Part shown: one piece after another, positions 1-11,959 of the stretch
How positions within the stretch are numbered: position 1 is the stretch's first letter
Layout of the letters: the number at the start of each line of letters is the position of its first letter
Source: Chytridium lagenaria
Taxonomy: Eukaryota > Chytridiomycota > Chytridiomycetes > Chytridiales > Chytridiaceae
Assembly (NCBI GenBank): GCA_025449115.1
Contig: JAHLKC010000010.1
Span: forward strand, 1-64,000
Direction: 5' to 3'
DNA: 64,000 bases
Position numbers and translations under genes: made by a program
Notes under the pieces: model-generated
Databases searched by the model: none
What the model was told of the DNA's origin: nothing
Seen by the model: the letters and a program-made list of their open reading frames with translations, nothing else

Positions 1-2240
1 GGGAGATCACGCCGCGAGGCCACGCGCGTGGTGATAGAGGATAGGGGATCAACTCAATATCAACCACTTAATTCAACAAGGTACAAATTAAATCAAGAAA
101 TCTCTCATATTAAAGTAATACACAAAATACAAATAAATAATCAACATATGCACAGACACATAAACGGCACATATGCGCGCCACCTCCTTCAATAAAAACG
201 CTATAAACGTGGGGAAAAAGTATATATAAAAAACCCAAAGGGAAAAGAAGGGAGGATTCAATATGATGCGTAAATATACGCGTCGACGCGGGATATAACG
301 GAACTCAACGGACTTAGACAAAATGTCCTTATGAGCCATAGCCCATGTGAATAATGTAATTCTCCACACTATCCGCTGAACTACCCTAAGTTAATATTTA
401 GGGTGTTGGTTACAACACCAGTACCCTACCTTGACCCCTTTACTATCTGTAGACGTGTCTAGTTCAATAATTTGACAACGTTGTGAGATTATTGGATAAC
501 CTCACCAAGAGGCATGAATGCGTCACTTATATAGACGTTGTGCGCTTATCCTTATTTCCTTGTTCCCGTTCCATTCATAGCCCTCTTGGGGTTCTTCATA
601 GTTTTTCCCTATAGATACAAGTGAGGTTTTTATAGAAGGAAGGGCGGTCGACATGGGTTCCAACTTATGACATGCTACCACGTTGGTCGAGATGCCTGTT
701 GTTGTTATTTAATTCCCCTTTATGTATTCTTTTATTATTTGTAGAAAGTGGAATAGATTTATGTACACCTCTTTAGTCCTGGATTAAGCCCTCTGCACAT
801 TCAGGCCAGCCCCTGGTGGGCTGTGCTATCATCTTTCCCATTTTATTCACTATCGTGTTTTGAGTTGTACTAGCGGGTGCTCTGGTTAGCACGCCGCCGA
901 GGGAGACTGCAATCCAAACCAAGACATTGTCTAATAAGGTATGAGCCATGGGAATGGGAATACGCCTGAACGACATGATTCCTTTGAAGGTTTGGTCAGT
1001 ATAACTACCTCTGTTCTATTCTTGATGGCTATGATAGGCTATCTAATGGCCTGTGAGTGGGAGAGCGGCATGAGCAGGGCCCTAGGTAGATGAGATTGAG
1101 ATAGAACATGTTAAAACGGCTTATTGCGGCGAAGATGAGGCCTGGTACACTCCTTGGAGCGGGATGGAATCCCTTCTCGTAGACCCCTTTCCCTTAGTCA
1201 CTTTAGATCTAGTCTCTAACCCCTTCCCTTCCTTTTTTCCCTTTATTATTAAGGATTAGAACGAAAGCCACAGCAACTTAAATCCCCGCTGTCACTAAAG
1301 GCAGAATAGGGCTTGACTCTTAATCTAGGAGTACTTCCTAGACTCTAGTCTCGTCACCTATTATGTTGTTCTCTACCTCTGTATGCCGGGGCTTAGCAGA
1401 GGGGGCCATAGAGAGAACTTCACAAAGTCCATTTGCCGAACTCTCTGTCATTATCTGATCTAAGCAGCTATGCCAATTATTCCAAACAACAAGGTTATCG
1501 CAAACAATGACACAAAAAATAACGCGAAAGTGAAGATGACCCATAACACCATAACCGGAGCGACCAATTGGTTGAAAAAATATTTTTGCAGCAATACCAT
1601 CCCTTCTATGTCGATCACCCCTCTGCGGAATTACGGGTCCTCGCGTTGGAGCATGGTTTTTGGAGGTGGTGGTCTTGCTCATGATTTAATGCATATTGTT
1701 GAAAGGAATCGGCCAAAGAGAAGGGTTGGTGGTAAGACAAAGCAGAGGTATACGGTGAATCACTTGGGATGAGGGATGTGGAGGTGTTGAGTAAGATATT
1801 GGTTTTTCACATTGATTAATCTTGTTTTGTTTTTTTTAATGCTGTAGGTTTTGTTTTTTTTTTGTTTTTGGGAACTTACCCTTTTTTCCCTGCGTGAATG
1901 TAGAGGCGAGCGTGAATAGTTGGTTGACGCATCACTCATCTTTTTCCTTTGACGCGTCATTATAGTTATTCTTCATCGCGCTTGTTTTTCATTTGCCCTT
2001 TTACCCTCCTCCGTTTTCCTTTATCCCAATGACGTTTCTTTGTCATGGGATGTTCCTCGGAATATTCTTTAATGGGCTGACTACCCATCGTTCCGTTATG
2101 AGTTTCACTTTTGTTATATTTTTCTTTGTTTGCATTGTTCTGGGGCATGACGTTATTGTTTAAGGAGGTTTATTTATATATGTTTTATCCGTTAGTTTAC
2201 GGAGGTTTACGGGAAGTGTGATAGATGATGTAATTGTTCC
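1..2240. other. Region without a supportable gene
   Basis: No open reading frame here looks like a protein: all are short, of random composition and on both strands. An imperfect palindrome lies at about 1328-1345 (ctaggagtacttcctag) and could fold into a short hairpin, with no assignable role. The stretch may be flanking debris of the retroelement relic at 2.6 kb, but I see no repeat boundary that proves it. Confidence 0.5.
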
Positions 2241-2246
2241 TTTTGG

Positions 2247-2255
2247 TATAAAAGG
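2247..2255 (+). promoter_or_regulatory. TATA-like box upstream of the retroelement relic
   Basis: The sequence TATAAAAGG matches a strong TATA element. It lies about 360 bases before the RNase H relic on the same strand. No intact gene follows it, so it may be a leftover element promoter or chance. Confidence 0.25.
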
Positions 2256-2609
2256 ACGATGGTTTTATTACATGTAAAGGTTTACTCGATTTTTATCGAA
2301 GAAAGAAAGAACAAAGAAAAGCAAAAGAAGAATTAATCAAAAACGTTTTAGAGTGAGTTACCTTACCCTGTCCGGGGGCAATTGCCCGCCGTGAATTCTT
2401 TATTATTCTATACTTTTTATTAGCCGATGCTGGACCTTGATGATAAGCTGAGAAGTCGGAGAGTTATGTTACTTCACGATTTGATGATTGAGTAAGTGTA
2501 TTTGTGTGGGTTTCTATTGTTTTTAAGGACTTCTTTTTTTCTTTCATTTTTCCTTTTCCCACTCGCAGGGCCATACCTAATTACATATATGTTTTAGCTC
2601 CCCGGGTCT

Positions 2610-3047
2610 GTTATACGTGGGGTCTTTCCATCTCAACCACTGGATCAGCGAGCCTTGGGATGTGGTGAGCAGAATCACGCACATGAATTTTGAGAACATA
2701 GAGCATCGTGAACTCTTCTCAATCTTTATCGCGGCCTCTTCCTTTGCATGTTGCGAATGGAGGGAGAAGAAGGTTATTCTTTACACTGACATTATGGTTG
2801 CTCGAGATGTTTTGAATGGAAGGTGGGAGAGAGATCTTTGGGTTAGGGGTTTGGTGACGGAATGAGATGGAATATGGCGGGGTGTTGGGGGTTTACTTAT
2901 GAGACGAGATGGATTACGGGGATGTTGAATCCGGTTGCGCATGCTTTTTATAGGTGGACTCATGGGGAGACTGTTTTACAGAACAGCATGCTGGATCAGG
3001 TTGGGACGGTCATTCGGCTTTTGAGGCCGTTATCATTAGTTATTTAA
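2610..3047 (+). pseudogene. Retrotransposon RNase H relic (DIRS-like)
   Basis: Two overlapping frames together encode the RNase H end of a retroelement polyprotein. The first (2617-2865) holds HRELFSIFIAA, then KKVILYTDIMVARDVLNG, which fits the pattern ELLA-(I/V)..A ... GK.V.(F/Y)TDN..VV..L of DIRS/Ngaro-like and related fungal elements; the usual Asn after Asp is Ile here. The second frame (2862-3047) holds RWITGMLNPVAHAFYRW, clearly derived from the terminal RWIPG..N.VADALSRW motif. A stop and frame change separate the two, and the ADALSR core is decayed. I see no reverse transcriptase upstream and no tyrosine recombinase downstream, so this is a dead fragment. The family is an inference from the RNase H motif style only. 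Confidence 0.6.
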
Positions 3048-3330
3048 ATGGTCGGTGTTTGTTTTTTTTTGTTTTTTTTTTTTTGTTTTAGAATATGAAA
3101 TGAAAGATGAAGTTTTATGTCAAGAAAGATAATAGCCTCACTTAATGATATGAATTTTTTTATCGAGTAAATATTGTATTGGACGCATACACCCAATTAA
3201 TTGTTCTATGAACTTTCCCTTTGTGATTTTTGTTTTTCTTTGCATAAAGCAATTTTGTTTGACTTTTATTTTCCGAATCATTAATTAATTAATATGTAAA
3301 TAAATATCATCTCCCGAGAATAGTTATAAT

Positions 3331-5221
3331 CTAGCGGATATAAGGAGGTGGAGCTTTTTCACTTGTAGTATTGCTCTTGTCAAACCGTATATCAGATTCG
3401 CCCTTCTCTTCGTCGTTGTGATTCCAATCTCGTTATCCAAACTTTCATGTCGACCATGGCTCTCTTCTCTGACGTACTGGAAGCTTCGATGGATAAAGAT
3501 AACGAGGATGAATGATTGCTCTTGAGAGACATCCGCTTCCGTGGGAATAGAATGTGATGGAACTGTTGCCATCGGCTTCGGCAAAATAATTGTTTAAAAC
3601 ACTCCTCACGTAGGTACTTTGAGAAAAGTCTCCTTTTCTCGATCAAATATGGCGTCGTCTTCCATATCTTTTTCTGCGTCCGTAAACTCATTGCTGTCCC
3701 CATGCATAGAATGACCAAACCATCTGCAGTGGTCCCGAAAATAGATGAACCGCAGCAAATTTACTGCTTGAAGGAGATTTTCCCGCGCTACCTCCTTGTC
3801 CCACTGGCGGGTACGCGCTGTTTCTCACGGCTTTGCCCTTATCATAGATTGGCGCGGGATTTTGCGGGAAAATCAGACAAGGATCCAAGCTGCTGTCGTT
3901 CTCCGCAACATCGTCGAGGTCGTACTCGGGATCAGAGTGTTTTGGTTCTTCAATGGGTAGTTTGAAATCATCGAAAGCGTATTCTTGGCTACGAAGCATA
4001 AGATAGGTGAGAGTTGCGGCTACTAGAAATGCGCAGACTGCGGTAATCGAGCCGATTAAAGCCATAGGTGAATTTGAAGGGTTATGGGAGGCGGTTGGCG
4101 TTTGGGAAAAGAGGGAGGTAGGGATGGAGGAGGTGCGGTCGCTAAGGACGGAAATGATGTTTACGGGCCTGTTCTCGCCGGCGAGAACTGTGTCGGATTC
4201 AGTAGTAGACTTTGATGCAGTGGTCGAAATTGATGATCTAGAAAGGGGTGATATAGAAAGGCCAGTGTTGGAATGTCGTGTTTTTTTCACTGATATTCCT
4301 TACGTTGATAATAACGCGTCTGCTGTAGTAACTGAAACAGCTGTATCCATAAGAGATTGGGCACGAGGCGACGCAAAGGGTTGCTGATCCTGCGTTATGT
4401 GACTGGGGGTTTGTTGCTGTTTCTCAGCTGCAGATGACGAAACCTCCTCGACTTTGTCCTCCGCCGCGGCATCCGTCACCTCCTCTCCCGGGGTTTTTTG
4501 CTGTTCCTCAGCTGCAGATAACGAAGAAGAAGTACTTGAAGAAGAGGTGGGTGGAAAAGGAATTGTGGTGGGCACTCCATCGATAGTAGCGGTTACGCCG
4601 GCTTACCAAAAAAAAAATATATATTCAAGTCAGGAATGGACATATAGGTTCAGAATAGCTTATAAAGAATTAAACAGAAAGACTCATCACTCAAATATTT
4701 TTGAGAATTCAAAACGGATAAGAAACGGTTAAAAACTCACATTTCACCCATCCAACCTGAGTACGTATTCCGTTCCAGCCTACTTCTGATAAGCGGAGGC
4801 TGACGGGATTGCTGAAAAGGAGGCATTCTTCTGTATTGTACACTTCTTTGTTCCAACTGTAGAAATGCGGGATACGCAAGTGAATATGTAATACACATGG
4901 AATGAAGAAGTAAGGCGGGTATAATGATAGAGACCTAGCGAAGGTAACTTACCAAATAATGGACGTGCACTGGGGCAGAGAGTCGCATATTTCAACGCTT
5001 CTAGTCAAAGTAGTGACAACACATATCCAGGCGTTGCTGGGACATCTTTGGTCTCGGAGGACCCCTGTACTGTCAAGGTTTGCAGAGACTCTATTTTAAG
5101 CAGTATGATGAGTATCGTACGTAGTTAAAACGAGAATGCTTTCAATTCAATACAATGATACATAGTACACTTACAATCCAGCATAGGCGTAACCATTTAT
5201 GATTATTCCTGGAAGCGCCAT
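3331..5221 (-). CDS. Apple/PAN-like single-pass membrane protein, array copy A (frame broken)
   Basis: This is the most divergent member of the five-gene array. The start at 5221 opens a short exon, MALPGIIINGYAYAGL, followed by a GTAAGT donor. Exon 2 (about 5089-4954) encodes the Cys-rich part with SVEICDSLPQCTSII, and exon 3 (about 4856-4740) encodes WNKEVYNTEECLLFSNP to GWVKC. Exon 4 (about 4600-4300) begins GVTATIDGVPTTI and runs into a Glu/Ser-rich stalk with an internal duplication (SAAEEQQKTP and SAAEKQQQTP). The membrane helix is near 4070-4000 (IGSITAVCAFLVAATLTYLM). The tail is acidic and unlike the other copies, but a frame at 3331-3390 ends EKAPPPYIR-stop, so the terminal PPxY survives. 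The tail needs frame changes to reach it. The role is unknown; a surface receptor or adhesin is an inference. Confidence 0.5.
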
Positions 5222-5408
5222 CAATTTATGCGCTGAGGCAGATGATGCGCTAAAGCGAGGAGTACCTTGTTCCAGACCGAAACAATTATTCAAATACAGC
5301 CTGCTTACTGGATAATCCCAAATTTTGCCTAAAAAAAAAGTTCGCGAAAGAATCCCTGAAGGGGTGTCAGACTCAGGACTTCGAGGTGACGGCGTGATAT
5401 TTTCAAAC

Positions 5409-5454
<46 letters not shown>

Positions 5455-6070
5455 ACTAGAGCGTGCGCGGTATACGAATAAGGGAAAGAGCACTATATAA
5501 AGGTGTGTTCAACGGTGGCGGGTATCGGCGACGATTGAGCCGGCATGTTAACAAAACAAGCTCTTTGGAAAATGGAAAATCAGAGTGGATAACACCAACG
5601 GCGTGAAAAGCAAAATGCGACTGAATGCGAGTACCAGCACGACTGGCAGTTGCAAGAGTGTTTTATCGAGTGAGGATTTTTTTGCGCTGAGGAATGTTGC
5701 GCGTGCAGTAAGACGTTAACTATCAAATTGGGATTGAAGAGTGAGGATTGTGATTTATGTAGATTATATCTCGTGTAGATTGTGAATTTAATTTTCTTTA
5801 CTATATTAGAATGTAGAGAGTAGATTAATGATATAGTGAGAAGTTAAGCGCGCGCGCTTACTATGGAACATAAGTACATCGCGAAGGGGGTGACATTGTG
5901 AAGAATAGTGGATCATTCTCGTTGTGTTTACGAGGGCAGTGAAAAAGTGCCGGCATGGCTTATGCATAATTGCACTCCCTTTAAAATTATAAAACAAATA
6001 AATTTTAATCCCTTGACTAACAAAAAAGGTCTAAATGAAGCTTGATTCTAACTATAAAAAAAAAAAAAAT
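5222..6070. other. Spacer between array copies A and B, with T/A homopolymer
   Basis: No gene is visible. At about 5409-5452 a run of T is followed directly by about 30 A residues. The rest is ordinary spacer holding the promoter of copy A and the 3' flank of copy B. Confidence 0.5.
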
Positions 6071-8310
6071 CTATCCAAGATATGGTGGAGGTGGCATATC
6101 AACAGTATCCCTTTTGCCTGAACCGACTCCAGCTCCTCCATTCCATCCAGCCTTCTCATTTCTCGAGTTTTCATTTCTCGTGTCGACAGAAATCATGGCG
6201 CGTTTAGTGTCGTCAACCTGAACAGAGGAAGCAGAAATCATGGCTCTATTGCTGTCGTCAGGAACATGGGAAGGGAGAAGAGGTTGCAGTCCACATGGGA
6301 GAGTTAGGGCTGTGCAATCCTCGCTTCTCGCTTGAATACGTCGTGTTGTTTTGAGGGCTCGACGTAATCGTATTGTTAATGACAAGGCTGTTGTTCCTGG
6401 CGCGCATGTCGTTTTCATCGTACGCGGGGCTTCTCACAGCTTGAATGTTGCTCCAGGGGAATGGTCTTCATTCATCATTGGTATGTTGCTTCTAATGGCG
6501 GGCCGTCGTTCATCATGGGTATGTTGCTCACTGCTATTTCACCATCGTTCTTTCCGTTTCCAGCAAACACTTTGTTTCCGCTCGCATACCCAGCAGGCAC
6601 ATGCGCATAGTTCCCTAAAGCGTATGAGTCATTGGTCCCCGTATACCCTTTGTTTAATCCGTTATTATTTCCCGTAAACGCACTGTTATCAGCGTAACCA
6701 AGCTCCCCTCGTCCATCAACAGGAGATTTACGCGGCACATCAATATGCGATGCCTCGGAAGGAGGTAGGATGCCGAACCTCGAGTTTTCAGCTGGGCCAG
6801 GACCAGGTTGCTTAGAATGGGAGGCTGAAGCGGTAACTTTAAGATCAGAAAGTGACGCGCGAAGTCTACGGCGACGCGCAAAGAAGACAAGGGCGACGGC
6901 ACCTATAATGGCGCAGACGCCACCTATGGAGCCGGCGATAAGAGGAGTGGATGGCGTGAAGGTGGAGGTGGAGGAGGGTTGCACGGTAGGATAGGCCGCA
7001 GCGGGAGCCGGTTGACCGTTGGAAACGTCGATGGGAAGCACGGTAGCTACGCCGTTGGAACCAACGGTCGTAAGTTGTGCAATGTCAGCGGGACGGGATG
7101 ATGCTCTGGTAATGAGAGTGCGATTGTAAGTTATAACCATATCTGGCCAACATTACTGTTCTTACCTCAAAGAGGAAGAGTCATCGATGTTCGTTTGAGC
7201 GAAAGTAGTTTGGCCTTCTGCCTGTGATTCTACGACTGAGCAGAAGGAGAAAGAGTTATGTTCCAAAGGTGGTTGTGGGTCCACAGGCGCCGGGGTAGGG
7301 CTCTCCGGTTGTTCAGGGTTCTGAGGTTGTTCAGGAGGAGGATCATCTACAGGCGGAGGTGGTGGATTTGGAGCAGGAGGAGCGGGACCAGGAGGAGCGG
7401 GACGAGGAGGAGCGGGACGAGGAGGAGCGGGACGAGGAGGAGCGGGACGAGGAGGAGCGGGACGAGGAGGAGCGGACGAGGAGGAGCGGGACGAGGAGGA
7501 GCGGGACGAGGAGGAGCGGGACGAGGAGGAGCGGGAGCAGGGGAGCGGGAGCAGGGGGAGCGGGAGCAGGAGGAGCAGCCGGGTTGGAGACTGTGATCGG
7601 AGTCCCATCAATAGTGGCAGTAACACCGTCTTATCATAGGAAAATGGCGTAAAATTAGTTGTCTTGCCGTATTTATTTAAAACACCAACGGTAGATAACT
7701 CACATTTGACCCATCCAACTTGATAATGAATTCGTTCCGTGCCTACTCCGGCTAAACGGAGGCTAAGAGGATTTCTGAAGAGAAAGCAAGTCACTTCATC
7801 TTTAAACAGCTCTCTGTTCCAACTGTACAAAATTCGGGATACAAAAATATTCGGGATGAGTGCATTAAAAAAATAAGGGATATTCCGGAATGAAAGTTGG
7901 TATGTAAAATTAAATGATGAGACCGAACATGGCTACATGAACGCAGAAAAAAAGTGCCATTCCGACCGTATAGCACATCCGCGATATCGCGCTTGAGTAT
8001 ACGGTGAAGCAGAACCTATTTGCACAGCGGAGGTAACTTACCAAATAATGGACGTGCACTCGGGCAGAGAGTCGCATATTTCGACGCTTCTGGTCAAATG
8101 CTGGACAGTACAAAGTTTGTTGACGATGGTACATCTACTATCTCTGAGGGCCCCCGTACTTTCAGCATTTGCCGAAACCCTATTTTTTAAATCATTTGAC
8201 AAAAGTGCATTGATGAGAGTGAGTCTGCAATTCACACAAAGATGATATAGACGGTATACTTACAATCCAACGTAGCCGTAACCATTTATGATTCTTCCCG
8301 GAAGCGCCAT
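6071..8310 (-). CDS. Apple/PAN-like single-pass membrane protein, array copy B (frame broken)
   Basis: Exon 1 reads MALPGRIINGYGYVGL from the ATG at 8310. Exon 2 (about 8180-8043) carries DSRCTIVNKLC and EICDSLPECTSII; exon 3 ends in QVGWVKC. Exon 4 starts GVTATIDGTPITVSNPAAP and turns into a Pro/Arg stalk encoded by a 15-base minisatellite. The last exon has a membrane helix (AGSIGGVCAIIGAVALVFF, about 6945-6880) followed by RRRRLR, so by the positive-inside rule the N-terminal part is outside and the tail inside. The Asn/Gly/Ser-rich tail contains DSNRAMISAS and ends DTVDMPPPPYLG-stop. Frame is lost in the stalk repeat (two 14-base units) and again near 6420-6475. No signal peptide is visible. 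Function not recognised. Confidence 0.6.
7374..7590. repeat. 15-base GC-rich minisatellite encoding the Pro-rich stalk of copy B
   Basis: About fourteen head-to-tail units close to ggaggagcgggacga (variant ggaggagcgggagca at the 3' end) lie inside exon 4 of copy B. In the gene frame they encode Ala-Pro-Pro-Arg-Pro repeats. Two units have 14 bases (near 7471 and near 7550), each shifting the frame. Confidence 0.9.
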
Positions 8311-9004
8311 CGATTTATGCGTCGAGACGGATGGTTTTTCTCAAGCGAAGATGGGGGTTCTCGCTTGTCGGTCACGACAATGATACTGTTCTCGAGTTGT
8401 TCTAGTTCTCCATTAGTCATATTTACCTGGAACATAAATCCCTGAGACGGGTATCAGACAAGCGGCGGCGTTATCTTTTCAAACACGTAATGAATACATA
8501 TCAAAACCATAAAATTATAAATTTAAGTGATAATGCGCGCCGCCCGAAGACAAACATGTTTAATTGAAAGGAGAAGTACCGAAGCACCCGTCAGACGAGA
8601 TGCGTATTGGCCATAAGCTTTTATTATTAGTGTGTAGGTCGAGGCCTCGAGGATAAATCGAGCAGAGAGAGAATGGGCAACATTTGCAATTAGGTGTAAA
8701 ATTCGAAGATGGGAAAACTACCTTATTACTAAAAAATCGATTTTTGGTGAGGACTGACTCTTGTTTATGAATAATTGATAAGATCCTGACATTTCATCAG
8801 CAGCATAGGGCATCCGAATGGGCATTGGATGAAGGAATTGTACGAAGACTCTTCTAAAAATGCCCTTAAAAATCAGACTCTGTTTATATCATCGAAGGTA
8901 TACATTTACTACTCTATTGATCAAGTCTACACGCAAACACCAAGAAAATATTCTAAAAAAACTGAAGTTCTTGTAAAAAAAAGGAAAGAAAAAAAAGACA
9001 TCGA
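8311..9004. other. Spacer between array copies B and C
   Basis: No gene is visible. It holds the 5' flank of copy B. An in-frame stop lies a few codons before the copy B ATG, so the short first exon cannot simply be extended upstream without another intron. Confidence 0.5.
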
Positions 9005-10520
9005 CTATCCAAGGTACGGCGGGGGCGGCATATCAACGTATCCCTTTTCCCCGACCCCACACCAGCTCCTCCATTCCAGCCAGCCTTTTCACCTTCGGGT
9101 TTCTTCATGACTTCAGGGACAGGGGAAGCAGAGATCATGGCTCGTTTAGAGTCATACGGAACATAGGAAGGAGAGGACGTTGCAGACCACATGGGAGAGT
9201 TGGGTTGATGCATGGCGCTCTTTTCATTGTAAGGGGTTGCGGTGTGGGGCACGGCGGTTGGGTAACTCGGAGTGGATTGAGGACTCGCGTTGGCGAACAT
9301 GTTGTTAGTGCCGTGTCCGTTATGCCTGGCATAAGTGTTGTTTGCCGTGTACACGTCCGTATTTCCGGGATTATTTCCAACGTGGGTGTAAGCACTCGCC
9401 ATACCAATGTTGTTTCCCGAGTACGTGTTGCTCCTAGCGCCACTGCTGTGGGTGGAAGAAGAAGAAGAAGACGACGTCATGCTTCTTGCAATCTGATGGT
9501 TGTCTGCAACGTTTCCTGTATTGTTTCCAGCCAGATACCTCTGGTTTCCAGCATGCATATGGTTCATCCCGGCATACCCATTTCTCATCCCATTACTATT
9601 TCCCTGATGCACATTTGTAGCAGGGTACGCGCTGTTACCAAATCGCTTATCTCCAACCCCGTTTCCCACTCGTCTTAGTTCCGTAGTAGGTGACGTTTTG
9701 GAAGGCGGAAGAATACCAACTGTGGAATTTCCGTGTTGACCGGCTTGACCGGGACCGAAGTTTGAGTGGTAGCCGGGGCCAGAGGGTTTCAAGTCACTAA
9801 CTGACGCATGACGTTTACGACGACGCATAAAGAAGATGAGGGCAGCGGCGCCGAGAATGGCGCAAACGCCTCCAATGGAACCAGCGATGATGGGGGTGGA
9901 GGGCATGCTGGAGGTGGTGTTGGGGTCTGAGGATTGCGACGACAGGGTCGGAAGGGAGTCGGGGGGAGGAGTTGGTTTCTCAATGAGGAAGTCTGCGGAG
10001 ATATCGGTAGTTATGTCGTTGGCGTTGACAGTTGTAAATCCTGCAATGACGCCGTGACGGGACGACGGTCTAGTGTAATAGTGATTATTACTAAAAAACA
10101 TATGACCTTTCTTTTTCTTACCCTAATAAGCCAGAGGAGTCATCACCAACGGTGGTTTCAGCTGAGGTAGCTCCGTCTTCTACCTGCGATTCTTCTAATT
10201 GCGGAGAAATAAACGGGGATGATTCCAAAGGTGGCTGTTGGTCTTCTGGCGCCGAGCTAGGGTTTTGCTGCTGTTCAGGAGGAGGGGCAACTACTGCTGC
10301 AGGTGGAGTGGAAGCGCTCGGGGCAGGAGGAGCAGGAGCGGGATTAGGAGCAGCCGGATTGGGTATAGTGGTAGGAGTCCCACGAACAGTAGCGGTTACG
10401 CCATCTACGACATAAGAAAGAAAAGTTATACTTATGTAAATTTAAAATGAGGTGAGCATTAATAAAAGAAAAAAGCAAAGAAAAAGAAAAGGAATATGCT
10501 GAAATCTTTATATCTGAGAC

Positions 10521-10555
<35 letters not shown>

Positions 10556-11192
10556 ATAAAATCTCGAAAACTCAAAATCACTTACATTTCACCCATCCAA
10601 GCTGATTACGATAACCGTTTGCAAGCGGAGCCTCTGGCAAGGTGAGGGGTTGGCGAACAAAAAGCATTCGACACCATTTGAGTAAGCTTGCTTGTTCCAA
10701 CTAGATGCGTGAAAATAATAAAAGGGTTAAATATTCTATTCGCGGTATAATATACGAGATGTCATAAAACTATTATGTTAATTGACTGAATTGAAATTAA
10801 ACCAGCGCTGGCATCGATTTCGTGTATAATATATTTCCACCGTTACAAGCATACCCCGAGTTACATCAACTACTATCAACTTTCTTCACCGAAAGCTAAC
10901 GTAATTTCAAAGAAAAGCAAAAAAATACCCACCAAACAATCGCCGTACATGCCGCAAGAGAATCACAGATCTCAATACCAGAATTCAAACTCGGGACACG
11001 ACATCCTCCTCCTTCAATACCCCAAGAGCACCTGCTGTCTTGAAATTCACCTGTCGCGGAGGTCAAAGCGTAGACCCTGGAAACGGTGGATTGTGATGTG
11101 TCAGGATATTGTGATTTCAAAGGAAGGATAACGGTTCATTACTTACCCTCCAACGTACCCGTACCCACGAATGGTGTACTGGGCAACGCCAT
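9005..11192 (-). CDS. Apple/PAN-like single-pass membrane protein, array copy C (frame broken)
   Basis: The first exon starts with ATG at 11192, but one base is missing relative to its paralogues: the GYGYVGG segment before the GGTAAG donor is in another frame from the ATG. Exon 2 (about 11086-10946) gives FQDSRCSWGIEGGGCRV and GIEICDSLAACTAIV. Exon 3 gives WNKQAYSNGVECFLFANP and GWVKC with one further base lost in a C run. Exon 4 begins GVTATVRGTPTTIPNPAAP and is Pro/Ala/Gln-rich. The last exon (10101 down) carries AGSIGGVCAILGAAALIFF (about 9905-9845), RRRKR, and a long Asn/Ser-rich tail with TPYNEKSAM and DSKRAMISAS. The terminal PPxY lies out of frame because one G is missing near 9032 compared with copy D. 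Likely a working gene with base-call errors, or a recent pseudogene. Confidence 0.6.
10522..10554. repeat. Poly(A) run inside an intron of copy C
   Basis: About 33 A residues lie in the intron between exons 3 and 4 of copy C. Confidence 0.8.
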
Positions 11193-11959
11193 GTATTATC
11201 TACTACGCAGAATGACGGAGACCTCGTTGAGAGTGCACGGCGCTTATCTTGGGATTTTATGATAAAACAAGAACTGTTAAAGGAAAAGACAGCGGGGGTT
11301 TAATTTTCAGAGTCATCAGACACCCGAAATCTAAGGTGACGGCGCGTGTAAGGCAAAGCACAGGAATGTACAACCCTCTTAACACGAAATTAACTTAAAA
11401 GGCAATATTGAACACACATCTAAAAATCCCCCTTCTGTGATGTATAACACGCCGCCAGCTTCACTGTTGAGATTGTCCACAACATGGGGAAAAAAAGGAT
11501 GAGAAATAACGGTGTGTCTGGGCGAAATGTAAAGAGAATTCTGTATACAAAAGACAGCGAAAAGAATGCATGATATTTTTTTTTTTCAATGCTCAGTTTT
11601 TATGATTTTGGGCAAACACGTTATTTGAGTGCTGTTGTTGCTCGTGTAAGGGGCTGAAAGTGTCTTTTTATGGTTTATAAAAAGTGGAAATATGAGGAAA
11701 CGACAAAGCCGTACATTCTTCCCCGTGCGTGTTGCTGAAACACAAATACGTGATTTAAAATTCCTATTCACATCATCATCCTTAACGCAGCTCGCGTTCA
11801 AATGACCAAAAATCAGGTCCATACGTATTTCCATCATTCAAACTCTATTGATCGATTCAACAACAACATGCAAACACAATGATAAAATTCAAATAAACTT
11901 TCAAATATAACTTCTACCAAAAAGAAAGAAAAAAAGAGACAAATAAAAATAGACATCGA
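11193..11959. other. Spacer between array copies C and D
   Basis: No gene is visible. The 83-codon frame at 11586-11837 on the minus strand has random composition and no partner in the other spacers. Confidence 0.5.

Noticed and set aside
9205..9678. 157-codon plus-strand frame (and its twin at 12161-12874)
   Set aside because: Antisense of the Asn/Ser-rich tails of copies C and D; duplicated only because the tails are.
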